Shown: positions 1 through 5,703 of the stretch, one piece after another | How the letters are laid out: each line of letters starts with the position of its first letter | Numbering within the stretch: position 1 is the stretch's first letter | NCBI GenBank assembly: GCA_017561285.1 | Contig: JAFZDG010000010.1 | Span: 1-11,491 of the forward strand | Length of the DNA: 11,491 nucleotides | Source of the DNA: Bacteroidaceae bacterium | Lineage (GTDB): Bacteria; Bacteroidota; Bacteroidia; Bacteroidales; Barnesiellaceae_A | Direction of reading: 5' to 3' | Notes under the pieces: generated by a model | Databases searched by the model: none | Told to the model about the DNA's origin: nothing | What the model saw: only the letters and a program-made list of their open reading frames with translations | Made by a program: the position numbers and the translations under genes

Positions 1-181
1 CATACTGCAAATTTTTGGCGGTTTCACCATCACTGTAAGCACGAGTGGCAATCACAGGTGCGCTTACTTCGAAGTTAACCATTACCTCGTTGCCATTGAC
101 GAGATCGTTCTCTTTTTGGCAAGCTGTTGTAAGCAGCAGCAGGGCTGTTGCAAACAAACCGAATAGAAAATTCTTCTTCAT
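1..181 (-). CDS. Fimbrillin-like lipoprotein, N-terminal part only (runs off the left edge)
   Basis: Reading leftward from an ATG at 181-179, 60 codons are visible before the window ends. They begin MKKNFLFGLF, a lysine-rich start, followed by a hydrophobic stretch and a lipobox LTTAC with the lipidated cysteine at residue 21. This is a type II (lipoprotein) signal peptide, so the protein should be anchored in the envelope. After it comes VNFEVSAPVIATRAYSDG at residues 35-52. A short beta segment followed by a TRA(Y/I)SDG motif is typical of the FimA/Mfa fimbrillin superfamily of Bacteroidales. In Porphyromonas FimA the prepilin is cut after an arginine at about this depth, and Arg47 here could be the equivalent site. 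That is inference. It might be a structural pilin, an anchor or tip subunit, or another surface lipoprotein with this N-terminus, because the diagnostic beta-sandwich body is missing. The leader upstream of the ATG is very AT-rich, as is usual in this group. Confidence 0.7.
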   Translation of the reverse strand, partial: MKKNFLFGLFATALLLLTTACQKENDLVNGNEVMVNFEVSAPVIATRAYSDGETAKNLQY

Positions 182-295
182 AGTTTATAATTTATTGTTA
201 GTTATAGATAAATATCTAATTCATTTTTACATATACAAAAATAGATGCCAAACGAAGACTCTCCCTCCGGCAATGCATATATATAAATATGTGTA

Positions 296-303
296 CAAAG
301 GTA
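296..303 (-). promoter_or_regulatory. Candidate -7 box for the fimbrillin-like gene
   Basis: The minus strand reads TACCTTTG, a perfect match to the Bacteroidota -7 consensus TAnnTTTG, about 114 bases before the ATG at 181. I see no clear TTTG at the expected -33 position. A second match, TATTTTTG, lies at 243-236 and would give a shorter leader. Either could be the real one. Confidence 0.4.
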
Positions 304-324
304 TGTATAAAAGACTACATTTTA

Positions 325-334
325 CCCCCCCCCC
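325..334. repeat. Ten-base C homopolymer (G on the minus strand)
   Basis: Ten uninterrupted C residues lie about 21 bases upstream of the candidate -7 box TACCTTTG of the fimbrillin-like gene, that is just upstream of where a -33 element would sit. Homopolymers of this length are prone to slipped-strand length change. It stands out in an otherwise AT-rich stretch. Confidence 0.9.
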
Positions 335-487
335 GATGTTAAATTGTGTTAACATACGGCATTAAATGAGATAATTCTTCAAAGTAGCGATAGTATTTAC
401 AAATAGTATAATCGTTAAAAGAATTATAGTTATTTTTTCGGTATAAGGGTTGGCATTTTCGCCTCTTCCAGCGGCCGTCCGGCAGAC

Positions 488-555
488 GAGGAAAGGAGCG
501 AGAATAATAGTATAAGACCAAAGGAGGCCGAGCCAAAATATTATGACTCAGCCTC
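488..555. repeat. Degenerate copy of the inverted-repeat element seen at 8104-8171
   Basis: The minus strand from 555 reads GAGGCTGAGTCATAATAT, almost the same as GAGGGTGAGTCATAATAT on the plus strand from 8104. The other arm is decayed, but paired blocks remain: GAGG 488-491 with CCTC 552-555, GAG 500-502 with CTC 547-549, and ATAATA 504-509 with TATTAT 539-544. The total span, 68 bases, is the same as that of the intact copy. It sits just downstream of the mltD stop and may affect the end of that transcript. No T-run follows it, so it is not a standard intrinsic terminator. Confidence 0.6.
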
Positions 556-583
556 ATACAGCTATATTTATGCCACCAAAGCC

Positions 584-2026
584 TTAGGGAATAACAAGTT
601 TTTGACCTTCTTGTATATTATCGCCCTTCAAATTATTGGCGGCTTTGAGGCGCTTTACGGTCACGCCATATTTGCGAGAGATGGTTGAGAGAGTCTCACC
701 TTTACGCACTTTGTGATACGATGATTTGGACTTAGAGGCTGTGCTTTTCTTCGTGCTCGAAGCCTTAGGCTCGCCATTGTCCCAACCCACAATAAGTCGC
801 TGTCCTACACGCAGTTTGTCGCTCTTAATACCACTCCAACGCTTTATATTCTTGACGGTTGTGCCATATTTCTTGGCTATCTTTGAGAGCGTATCGCCAC
901 TGCGTACCTTGTGATATCGAGGAGTCGGTTCGGCCGATATATCCTCTTCGCTGATGCCTTTAGCCTCCAAATCTTTCTTGGCAAAAGCGAGAATGGAGTC
1001 TTGCATAAAGGTGTATGCAAAGGCTTGTTGCGAAGGCAATCGGAGCGAATAGGGTTTGCTGTCACTACCGGGTATGATGTCGCAACGATATTGAGGATTG
1101 AGCTCTTTGATAGCCTCAACCGGAATACCCATTACGGTGGCAATATGCTCGAAATAGAGTTTGTGATGTACCATTACCGTATCGGTAGTAAGCGGCTTGA
1201 CGGGTAACAAAGGCTCTACATTATGCTCTTTGTAATAGGTCATGGCATAGTTGGCAGCAATAAAGAGGGGCACATACATACGTGTCTCGGATGGCAACAC
1301 ATAATATATATCCCAAAAGTCTTTTTTGCCGGTAGAGTTGATGGCACGCGATATGCGACCGGGCCCACAGTTGTAGGCAGCCAGAGCCAAATGCCAATCG
1401 CCAAACATCTCGTAGAGGTCTTTGAGGTATTGGGCTGCAGCGGTGGTAGATTTATAAGGATCGCGGCGCTCATCGACCAGCGTACTGATATGCAGGTTGT
1501 ACATGCGACCGGTGGGAGTCATAAACTGCCACAAACCGGCAGCACCCACACGCGAGGTGGCATCGGGGCGCAATGCCGACTCAACCACCGAGAGATACTT
1601 CAACTCAAGAGGCAATCCGGCCTCCTCGAGAGCCTGCTCGAAGATGGGCATATAGAGAATACTGCGTCCCAACATCGCACCAAGTGCATTGTTGTGATTG
1701 CGCATATAGCGGTCGATACAGTTGCGCACCACCTGATTGTAGGGCATATCAATAATCGTTTCCATCTCGGCCAGTCGGCGACGATAGACCGAGTCGGGAT
1801 AGTTGGCACTATGGGTATTGGTGTGCGATTGCGGCGTATAGGCTGTATAGTTGCGCAAGTACCAATCGTCAAGTTGCTTTTCGAGGTTCGTTACATACTC
1901 ATTGGTGAGCGTAAAATTGCTATCGGTAATAGTATCACAAGCCAATAGGACATCGCTATCTTGAGCCTTACAAAAGATAGCTGCTGTGAATATAAGTGCG
2001 AATGTAAGAATATGTTGCTTCATCAT
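584..2026 (-). CDS. mltD: MltD-like membrane-associated lytic murein transglycosylase with two LysM domains
   Basis: This is a 480-residue exported enzyme that cleaves the MurNAc-GlcNAc bond of peptidoglycan, forming 1,6-anhydro-muramyl ends. An N-terminal signal peptide (residues 1-21, ending CKAQ) sends it to the periplasm. It has no lipobox, unlike E. coli MltD. A lysozyme-like SLT domain lies at about 110-240: the catalytic glutamate is E149 in LSVVES, followed by GAAGLWQFMTPTGR at 161-174 and ALAAYNCGPGRI at 214-225, all hallmark SLT motifs. Two LysM peptidoglycan-binding repeats follow at about 371-413 and 437-480, each starting YHKVR(S/K)G(D/E)TL, joined by a Ser/Lys-rich linker (420-436). 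It is the last gene of the parA-parB-DUF5683-mltD operon, with 3 bases between its ATG and the upstream stop. The order suggests that wall remodelling is co-expressed with chromosome partitioning. The family assignment is firm. The exact symbol rests on the SLT plus tandem LysM architecture. Confidence 0.93.
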   Translation of the reverse strand: MMKQHILTFALIFTAAIFCKAQDSDVLLACDTITDSNFTLTNEYVTNLEKQLDDWYLRNYTAYTPQSHTNTHSANYPDSVYRRRLAEMETIIDMPYNQVVRNCIDRYMRNHNNALGAMLGRSILYMPIFEQALEEAGLPLELKYLSVVESALRPDATSRVGAAGLWQFMTPTGRMYNLHISTLVDERRDPYKSTTAAAQYLKDLYEMFGDWHLALAAYNCGPGRISRAINSTGKKDFWDIYYVLPSETRMYVPLFIAANYAMTYYKEHNVEPLLPVKPLTTDTVMVHHKLYFEHIATVMGIPVEAIKELNPQYRCDIIPGSDSKPYSLRLPSQQAFAYTFMQDSILAFAKKDLEAKGISEEDISAEPTPRYHKVRSGDTLSKIAKKYGTTVKNIKRWSGIKSDKLRVGQRLIVGWDNGEPKASSTKKSTASKSKSSYHKVRKGETLSTISRKYGVTVKRLKAANNLKGDNIQEGQKLVIP

Positions 2027-2029
2027 ATA

Positions 2030-2809
2030 TCAGAATGTTATGGCACACTGCAGTCCAAGTGCAGGTTGCTGTTGTAGAGAAACAGGTATAAGAGCCGGTT
2101 TTACTGCCATAGAGAGGTCGCTCGACATATCGAAGTGATACATCTCGGCATCGACATAAGCATCGATAATACACACCAGATAGAGAGCAACCATACCCAC
2201 AATACAATAGTCGCGGTAGTGCCGGTAGGTATCTTTGCGGCTCTTAAGTACATTCTTGAGCCATCCGGGATCTATCATATCTTCGGTATAGTATGGCGGG
2301 AAAAAGTTCATATAACTATTGGTATTGGGATCGGTATCGGTAACATCAAGATAGGCTTGTTGATACTCGTTAAACATACGTCCGTTCCAAGTAGTGGCGT
2401 ATATAAGACCGGTGAAACCACCCACAACGATAGGCAATTTCCAATAACGGTGATTATATATCTGTCCCAAACCGGGGCACAGAGCCGACAACCACACAGC
2501 CCGCATAGCATCGGGATCGAAGGTCGATACATGGATCTTGTCGGCAATCGTATCGACCACAACGGCAGTACTATCGATGAGCATAGATGTTGTGGCAATG
2601 GAGTCGAGAGAAGAAGAAAATGCACCTACAATACTATCGGCAGGCATTACCACAGGCTCAATCATAGGTTGTACAACGAGCGTATCGGAATGCAAAACCA
2701 CCCGCTCGGACTTTTGAGCCTGAAGAGCAAAGGCAAACATACATAGCCACAACGCAACGATATATTTCGCTGCGTACTTTAAACAAGCTATATAGTTGAA
2801 TACCCTCAT
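2030..2809 (-). CDS. DUF5683 domain membrane protein
   Basis: This 259-residue protein has no known biochemical function. The N-terminus (1-32) looks like a signal peptide or anchor: a hydrophobic run IVALWLCMFAFALQA, probably cut near residue 31. A Ser/Thr/Val-rich periplasmic-looking segment follows (40-95). The conserved DUF5683 core begins around residue 98 with the motif ALCPGLGQIYNHRYWK (109-124) and the hydrophobic stretch LPIVVGGFTGLIYATTW. A second strongly hydrophobic helix lies at about 202-216 (CIVGMVALYLVCIID), next to the conserved Asp-Ala-Tyr-Val-Asp. The motif PGLGQxYN(x)RYWK is how I recognise the family. It is embedded in the operon between parB (5-base gap) and mltD (3-base gap), so it is likely an envelope protein working with one of these. 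Whether the N-terminal segment is cleaved or stays as a membrane anchor cannot be decided by eye. Confidence 0.85.
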   Translation of the reverse strand: MRVFNYIACLKYAAKYIVALWLCMFAFALQAQKSERVVLHSDTLVVQPMIEPVVMPADSIVGAFSSSLDSIATTSMLIDSTAVVVDTIADKIHVSTFDPDAMRAVWLSALCPGLGQIYNHRYWKLPIVVGGFTGLIYATTWNGRMFNEYQQAYLDVTDTDPNTNSYMNFFPPYYTEDMIDPGWLKNVLKSRKDTYRHYRDYCIVGMVALYLVCIIDAYVDAEMYHFDMSSDLSMAVKPALIPVSLQQQPALGLQCAITF

Positions 2810-2814
2810 CCTAT

Positions 2815-3696
2815 TTATTTAAGTTTGTCAAGAAGCCCGATAATATGTTCCAACTCCTCTTCGTTTTTAAACGGAATGCTTATCTTACCTTTTCCTTTGT
2901 CATCGCACGAAAACTGCACTTTGATACCAAAAAAGTTTGATAAGTTGTTGCGCAACAAGTTATACTCCTTGCGTTGCGCACTGCTGCGAGCCACTTTCGA
3001 GGCAGCTTTGGCGGGAGCTTGCGCCATACTGCGAGCCAACTCCTCGACCTTGCGCACCGACAATCCTTCGGCCACGATAGCCTTGTAAAGTTCGAGTTGC
3101 ACCGAAGCATTCTCCACCGAAAGGAGCGCACGAGCATGGCCCATATCGATCATTTTATCGCGTAGGCCTATTTGCACTTCGGCCGGAAGTTTGAGCAAGC
3201 GCAGGTAGTTGGCTACTGTCGTACGCTTTTTGCCCACACGCTCACTCAACTGCTCTTGTGTGAGGTTGTACTGCTCGATAAGTTTCTTGAAGGAGAGAGC
3301 AATCTCTATGGCATTGAGGTCTTCGCGTTGTATGTTTTCGATGAGAGCCATCTCCATCACAGCCTCATCCTCGACAGTGCGTATATAGGCCGGTACGGTA
3401 GATAACCCGGCTATGCGGGCAGCACGATAACGACGCTCACCGGCAATGATTTGATAGGTACCGTTGGCCTGCTGACGCAACGAAATAGGTTGTACAATAC
3501 CAATCTCGCGTATAGAAGCAGCCAACTCTTCGAGACTCTCGTCATCAAATTCTCGGCGAGGCTGGTCGGGATTGGGTTGAATGCGCGACAACTCAATCTC
3601 ATTGATCGAAGATGTTCCCGAAGTCTCTATCTCACCCATATCGATAAGGGCATCGAGACCTCTACCAAGAGCATTACGTTTATTTACTGCGGCCAT
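2815..3696 (-). CDS. parB: Chromosome-partitioning protein ParB (Spo0J family)
   Basis: This 293-residue protein binds centromere-like parS sites, spreads along DNA as a CTP-dependent sliding clamp and loads SMC. Its N-terminus carries the ParA-stimulating motif GRGLDALI (11-18). The ParB/Srx CTPase domain spans about 32-125: QPNPDQPRREFD, then IVQPISLR, then the arginine-rich GERRYRAAR (86-94) and ALIENIQREDLN (117-128), all signature segments. A helix-turn-helix that reads parS follows at about 146-170 (LTQEQLSERVGKKRTTVANYLRLL). A basic Ala/Arg-rich linker (224-243) leads to the C-terminal dimerisation domain (about 250-293). Length and order match chromosomal ParBs. It starts 5 bases after parA ends, so the two are co-transcribed. 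I searched by eye for a parS palindrome of the TGTTTCACGTGAAACA type and found none in this window. Confidence 0.97.
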   Translation of the reverse strand: MAAVNKRNALGRGLDALIDMGEIETSGTSSINEIELSRIQPNPDQPRREFDDESLEELAASIREIGIVQPISLRQQANGTYQIIAGERRYRAARIAGLSTVPAYIRTVEDEAVMEMALIENIQREDLNAIEIALSFKKLIEQYNLTQEQLSERVGKKRTTVANYLRLLKLPAEVQIGLRDKMIDMGHARALLSVENASVQLELYKAIVAEGLSVRKVEELARSMAQAPAKAASKVARSSAQRKEYNLLRNNLSNFFGIKVQFSCDDKGKGKISIPFKNEEELEHIIGLLDKLK

Positions 3697-3701
3697 ATAT
3701 A

Positions 3702-4469
3702 TTATTTATTGTTGCGTTTTATCAGTTCTTTGGCAAGTTGCATATGGTTGATGCTACCACGCGACTCGCTATCATACATCACCACCGGCAAGCCATGACT
3801 TGGAGCCTCGCTAAGACGTATGTTGCGCTGTATAACAGTGTCGAATACCATACGACCGAAGTGACCTTTCAACTCCTCGTAAATTTGGTTGGCAAGTCTC
3901 AAACGAGCATCGTACATAGTGAGCAAGAAGCCCTCAATTTCGAGGCGGGTGTTGAGCTTTGCCTTTATTATCTTAATGGTATTGAGCAACTTACTAATAC
4001 CCTCAAGTGCAAAATACTCGGCTTGCACCGGAATTATCACCGAATCGGCAGCAGTGAGAGCATTGACGGTAATGAGGCCCAACGATGGCGAACAGTCGAT
4101 AATAATATAATCGTACTTATCGCGCACCGGAGCAAACAACGCCTCCATACGACGCTCACGCTGCGGCATATTGAGCAACTCCAACTCGGCACCAACGAGG
4201 TTGATATGAGAAGGTACAATGCTCATACCCGGAACCGGACTATCGCACACCGACTCTTCAATCGTACTGTGACTTATCAAACATTCGTATATAGAACTCT
4301 TTACCGAACGAACATCTATGCCCAAACCCGAAGAGGCATTGGCCTGCGGGTCGGCATCGACAAGCAACACTTTCTTGTCGAGCAATGCAAGTGAGGCAGC
4401 CAAGTTCATCGAAGTGGTTGTTTTGCCCACTCCTCCTTTTTGATTGGCTATAGCAATAATTTTACCCAT
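3702..4469 (-). CDS. parA: Chromosome-partitioning ATPase ParA (Soj)
   Basis: Deviant-Walker ATPase of the ParA/MinD family, which forms an ATP-dependent gradient on the nucleoid and moves ParB-parS complexes. With the start chosen here it has 255 residues beginning MGKIIAIANQKGG. The deviant Walker A box KGGVGKTT is at residues 11-18, with signature lysine K11 and catalytic K16. LLVDADPQAN follows at about 39, the Walker B-like YIIIDCSPSLG at about 120, and LSEAPSHGLPV near the C-terminus, all diagnostic. A start 6 bases upstream (4475, adding Met-Asn) is equally possible. The longest frame starts at 4502, but this lies within the -7 box (4500-4507) and would not be transcribed from it, so I reject it. 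The gene opens the leftward operon with parB, DUF5683 and mltD, and is divergent from surE. Confidence 0.96.
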   Translation of the reverse strand: MGKIIAIANQKGGVGKTTTSMNLAASLALLDKKVLLVDADPQANASSGLGIDVRSVKSSIYECLISHSTIEESVCDSPVPGMSIVPSHINLVGAELELLNMPQRERRMEALFAPVRDKYDYIIIDCSPSLGLITVNALTAADSVIIPVQAEYFALEGISKLLNTIKIIKAKLNTRLEIEGFLLTMYDARLRLANQIYEELKGHFGRMVFDTVIQRNIRLSEAPSHGLPVVMYDSESRGSINHMQLAKELIKRNNK

Positions 4470-4499
4470 ATTCATCTTTTTATCTATGCAAAGGAAAGA

Positions 4500-4507
4500 C
4501 AAATTTA
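4500..4507 (-). promoter_or_regulatory. Candidate -7 box of the parA operon
   Basis: The minus strand reads TAAATTTG, matching TAnnTTTG, about 25-31 bases before the two candidate parA ATGs. Transcription would begin around 4493, giving a leader of about 20 bases. There is no clear TTTG at the -33 position. Confidence 0.5.
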
Positions 4508-4546
4508 TCTACTATCAATTCTGTTTGGGGATGAAATTGCGCAAAT

Positions 4547-4575
4547 TGTTGATAAGTCACACTTTTTGTTAATAA
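4547..4575 (-). promoter_or_regulatory. Pair of DnaA-box-like nonamers
   Basis: The minus strand carries TTATCAACA (4555-4547) and TTATTAACA (4575-4567), one and two mismatches from the classic TTATCCACA. They have the same orientation and start 20 bases apart, about two helical turns. The surroundings are AT-rich. Two weak boxes can occur by chance, so this is only a candidate for DnaA binding, either regulating parA or as part of a replication origin. Confidence 0.25.
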
Positions 4576-4660
4576 CCTCTGTTGCAAAAAACTATGCGAA
4601 GATAATGCAAAACTTACTGACAGCGAAATTTATAATGTTATTTTAAACTTATTTTCGATA

Positions 4661-4813
4661 TTGGCTCTGCCCAAGATAGCTTCGCTCGGGATAAAAAATA
4701 AGTGAACTTATTTTATTCTCCCCTCGCTTATCGTTCTACTTTGGCTTCGCCCAAGATAGCTTCGCTCGGGATAAAAAATAAGTGAACTTATTTTATTCTC
4801 CCCTCGCTTATCG
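4661..4813. repeat. 80-base-period tandem duplication with palindromes upstream of surE
   Basis: Bases 4661-4733 and 4741-4813 are 73-base copies that differ only at two adjacent positions (CT at 4667-4668 against TC at 4747-4748). Each unit starts TTGGCTnnGCCCAAG, goes through GCTTCGCTCGGG, and contains a 20-base palindrome of 9-base arms AAAATAAGT/ACTTATTTT around GA (4695-4714 and 4775-4794). It then ends CCCCTCGCTTATCG. A -7-like box follows each copy: CTACTTTG at 4736-4743 after the first and TATCTTTG at 4815-4822 after the second. The promoter-bearing module has therefore been duplicated as a whole. The near identity suggests recent duplication or ongoing correction between the copies. 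Confidence 0.93.
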
Positions 4814-4814
4814 C

Positions 4815-4822
4815 TATCTTTG
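4815..4822 (+). promoter_or_regulatory. Candidate -7 box of surE
   Basis: TATCTTTG matches TAnnTTTG perfectly and lies 16 bases before the surE ATG at 4839, predicting a very short leader of about 10 bases. The palindrome of the second repeat copy (4775-4794) overlaps the region where the -33 contact would fall, so a dimeric regulator bound there could block or help this promoter. Confidence 0.6.
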
Positions 4823-4838
4823 CACCATAAATAAAAGA

Positions 4839-5633
4839 ATGATTATGGTAACAGAAAAAATAACACGAGGCGAACGTCCTCTTATATTGGTTACTAACGA
4901 TGACGGTATCAATGCTCGAGGCATACAATCGCTTGCCGAGTTTCTTATGCCTATGGGCGATGTGGTGGTGGTAGCTCCCGATGGCGCTCGTTCGGGGCAG
5001 TCGGCGGCTATTACGGTCAATGTGCCGTTGCGTATGGCAATGGTTGAAAATCGCGAAGGTTATAAAGCATTTAAGACAACCGGAACTCCGGTAGATTGTA
5101 TCAAATTAGCTCTGAATGTGCTATTTGCCGATCGTCCCGACCTGATTGTATCGGGTATCAATCATGGCAGCAATTCGGGGGTGAGTGTTATCTACTCCGG
5201 CACAATGGGTGCTGTGTTTGAGGGTATCGTACAAGGTATTCCCTCTATCGGTTTTTCGCTCTGCAGCTTTGATGCCAATGCCGATTTTTCCATCTGCCGC
5301 AGCGTAGTTGAACAGCTCTGCGCTCGTGCCATCGAGAAGGGACTGCCACGCGATATGGGACTCAATGTAAATATCCCTCCCGTAGAGCAATTGGCAGGTA
5401 TGAAGGTGTGTCGTGCTGCTCGTGGTCGATGGACTGCCGAGTACGACTCTCGCATCGATCCTATTGGCCGTCCATACTATTGGCTTACAGGGTATTTCGA
5501 TAATGCCGAGCCGGATGCTACCGATACCGATGAGTATGTAATGGCACAAAATTATGCATCGATAGTGCCTGTTACACCCGAGCGAAGTCTCACCGAAATA
5601 GACGCACGCGTGGTGGAATGGATGAAAGACTGA
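4839..5633 (+). CDS. surE: 5'/3'-nucleotidase (survival protein) SurE
   Basis: This metal-dependent phosphatase hydrolyses nucleoside 5'- and 3'-monophosphates, and short polyphosphate in some species, in the cytoplasm. With this start it has 264 residues. The catalytic metal site is visible: N20-D21-D22-G23 in LVTNDDGINARGI, Ser52 in APDGARSGQS and Asn108 in SGINHGSNSG. YSGTMGAVFEG (119-129) and GTPVDCIKLAL (82-92) are also family signatures, and LNVNIPP marks the C-terminal half. The frame is open back to a GTG at 4782, but this lies inside the repeated palindrome and upstream of the -7 box, so I chose the ATG at 4839. A second ATG at 4845 (MVTEKIT) is almost as good. The gene is divergent from parA. 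It is followed by 70 bases before tcdA, which has its own possible promoter. Confidence 0.95.
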   Translation: MIMVTEKITRGERPLILVTNDDGINARGIQSLAEFLMPMGDVVVVAPDGARSGQSAAITVNVPLRMAMVENREGYKAFKTTGTPVDCIKLALNVLFADRPDLIVSGINHGSNSGVSVIYSGTMGAVFEGIVQGIPSIGFSLCSFDANADFSICRSVVEQLCARAIEKGLPRDMGLNVNIPPVEQLAGMKVCRAARGRWTAEYDSRIDPIGRPYYWLTGYFDNAEPDATDTDEYVMAQNYASIVPVTPERSLTEIDARVVEWMKD

Positions 5634-5687
5634 CTTAAAACTACTTAAATATCGCTATCTTATAGGCTGTTTTTAACAAAAAAATCG

Positions 5688-5695
5688 TACCTTCG
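5688..5695 (+). promoter_or_regulatory. Possible -7 box upstream of tcdA
   Basis: TACCTTCG differs from TAnnTTTG at one position. It lies 8 bases before the tcdA ATG, with a T-rich stretch (5670-5675) further upstream. If used, the transcript would be nearly leaderless. Read-through from surE is the alternative. Confidence 0.3.
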
Positions 5696-5703
5696 TTGTC
5701 TGT

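Larger units (their letters stand above)
182..583. other. Intergenic region between the fimbrillin-like gene and mltD
   Basis: These 402 bases hold no convincing gene. From left to right there is the AT-rich leader and candidate promoters of the fimbrillin-like gene, the C10 tract, about 120 bases of AT-rich sequence with nothing recognisable, and a GC-richer segment (roughly 460-555) that includes a degenerate inverted-repeat element. The only open frame, 72 codons on the minus strand between 557 and 339, has an unusual composition, no recognisable motif and overlaps the repeat. I do not believe it is a gene. Confidence 0.6.
4470..4838. other. Divergent control region between parA and surE
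   Basis: These 369 bases separate the two divergently transcribed blocks. From the left there is the parA promoter (about 4500), an AT-rich part (4510-4660) with two DnaA-box-like nonamers and no gene, then the 80-base-period duplication (4661-4813) and the surE promoter (4815-4822). Just before the first full repeat unit, AACTTATTTTCGATA at 4646-4660 looks like the remnant of a third, internally deleted unit. Confidence 0.7.

Noticed and set aside
339..557. 72-codon open frame on the minus strand in the intergenic region
   Set aside because: No recognisable motif, odd composition, and it overlaps the degenerate inverted-repeat element and the C10-tract neighbourhood.
1223..1948. 241-codon open frame on the plus strand
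   Set aside because: It lies wholly antisense to the well-supported mltD gene, has no domain signature and a His/Ile/Gly-rich composition typical of a shadow frame.
2135..2746. 203-codon open frame on the plus strand
   Set aside because: Antisense to the DUF5683 gene, with no family resemblance; a product of that gene's codon usage.
3738..4394. 218-codon open frame on the plus strand
   Set aside because: Antisense to parA, whose motifs are unmistakable; no domain seen in the shadow frame.
4782..4838. Upstream extension of surE starting at the GTG at 4782
   Set aside because: It would begin inside the repeated palindrome and before the TATCTTTG box; SurE homology starts only after the ATG at 4839.
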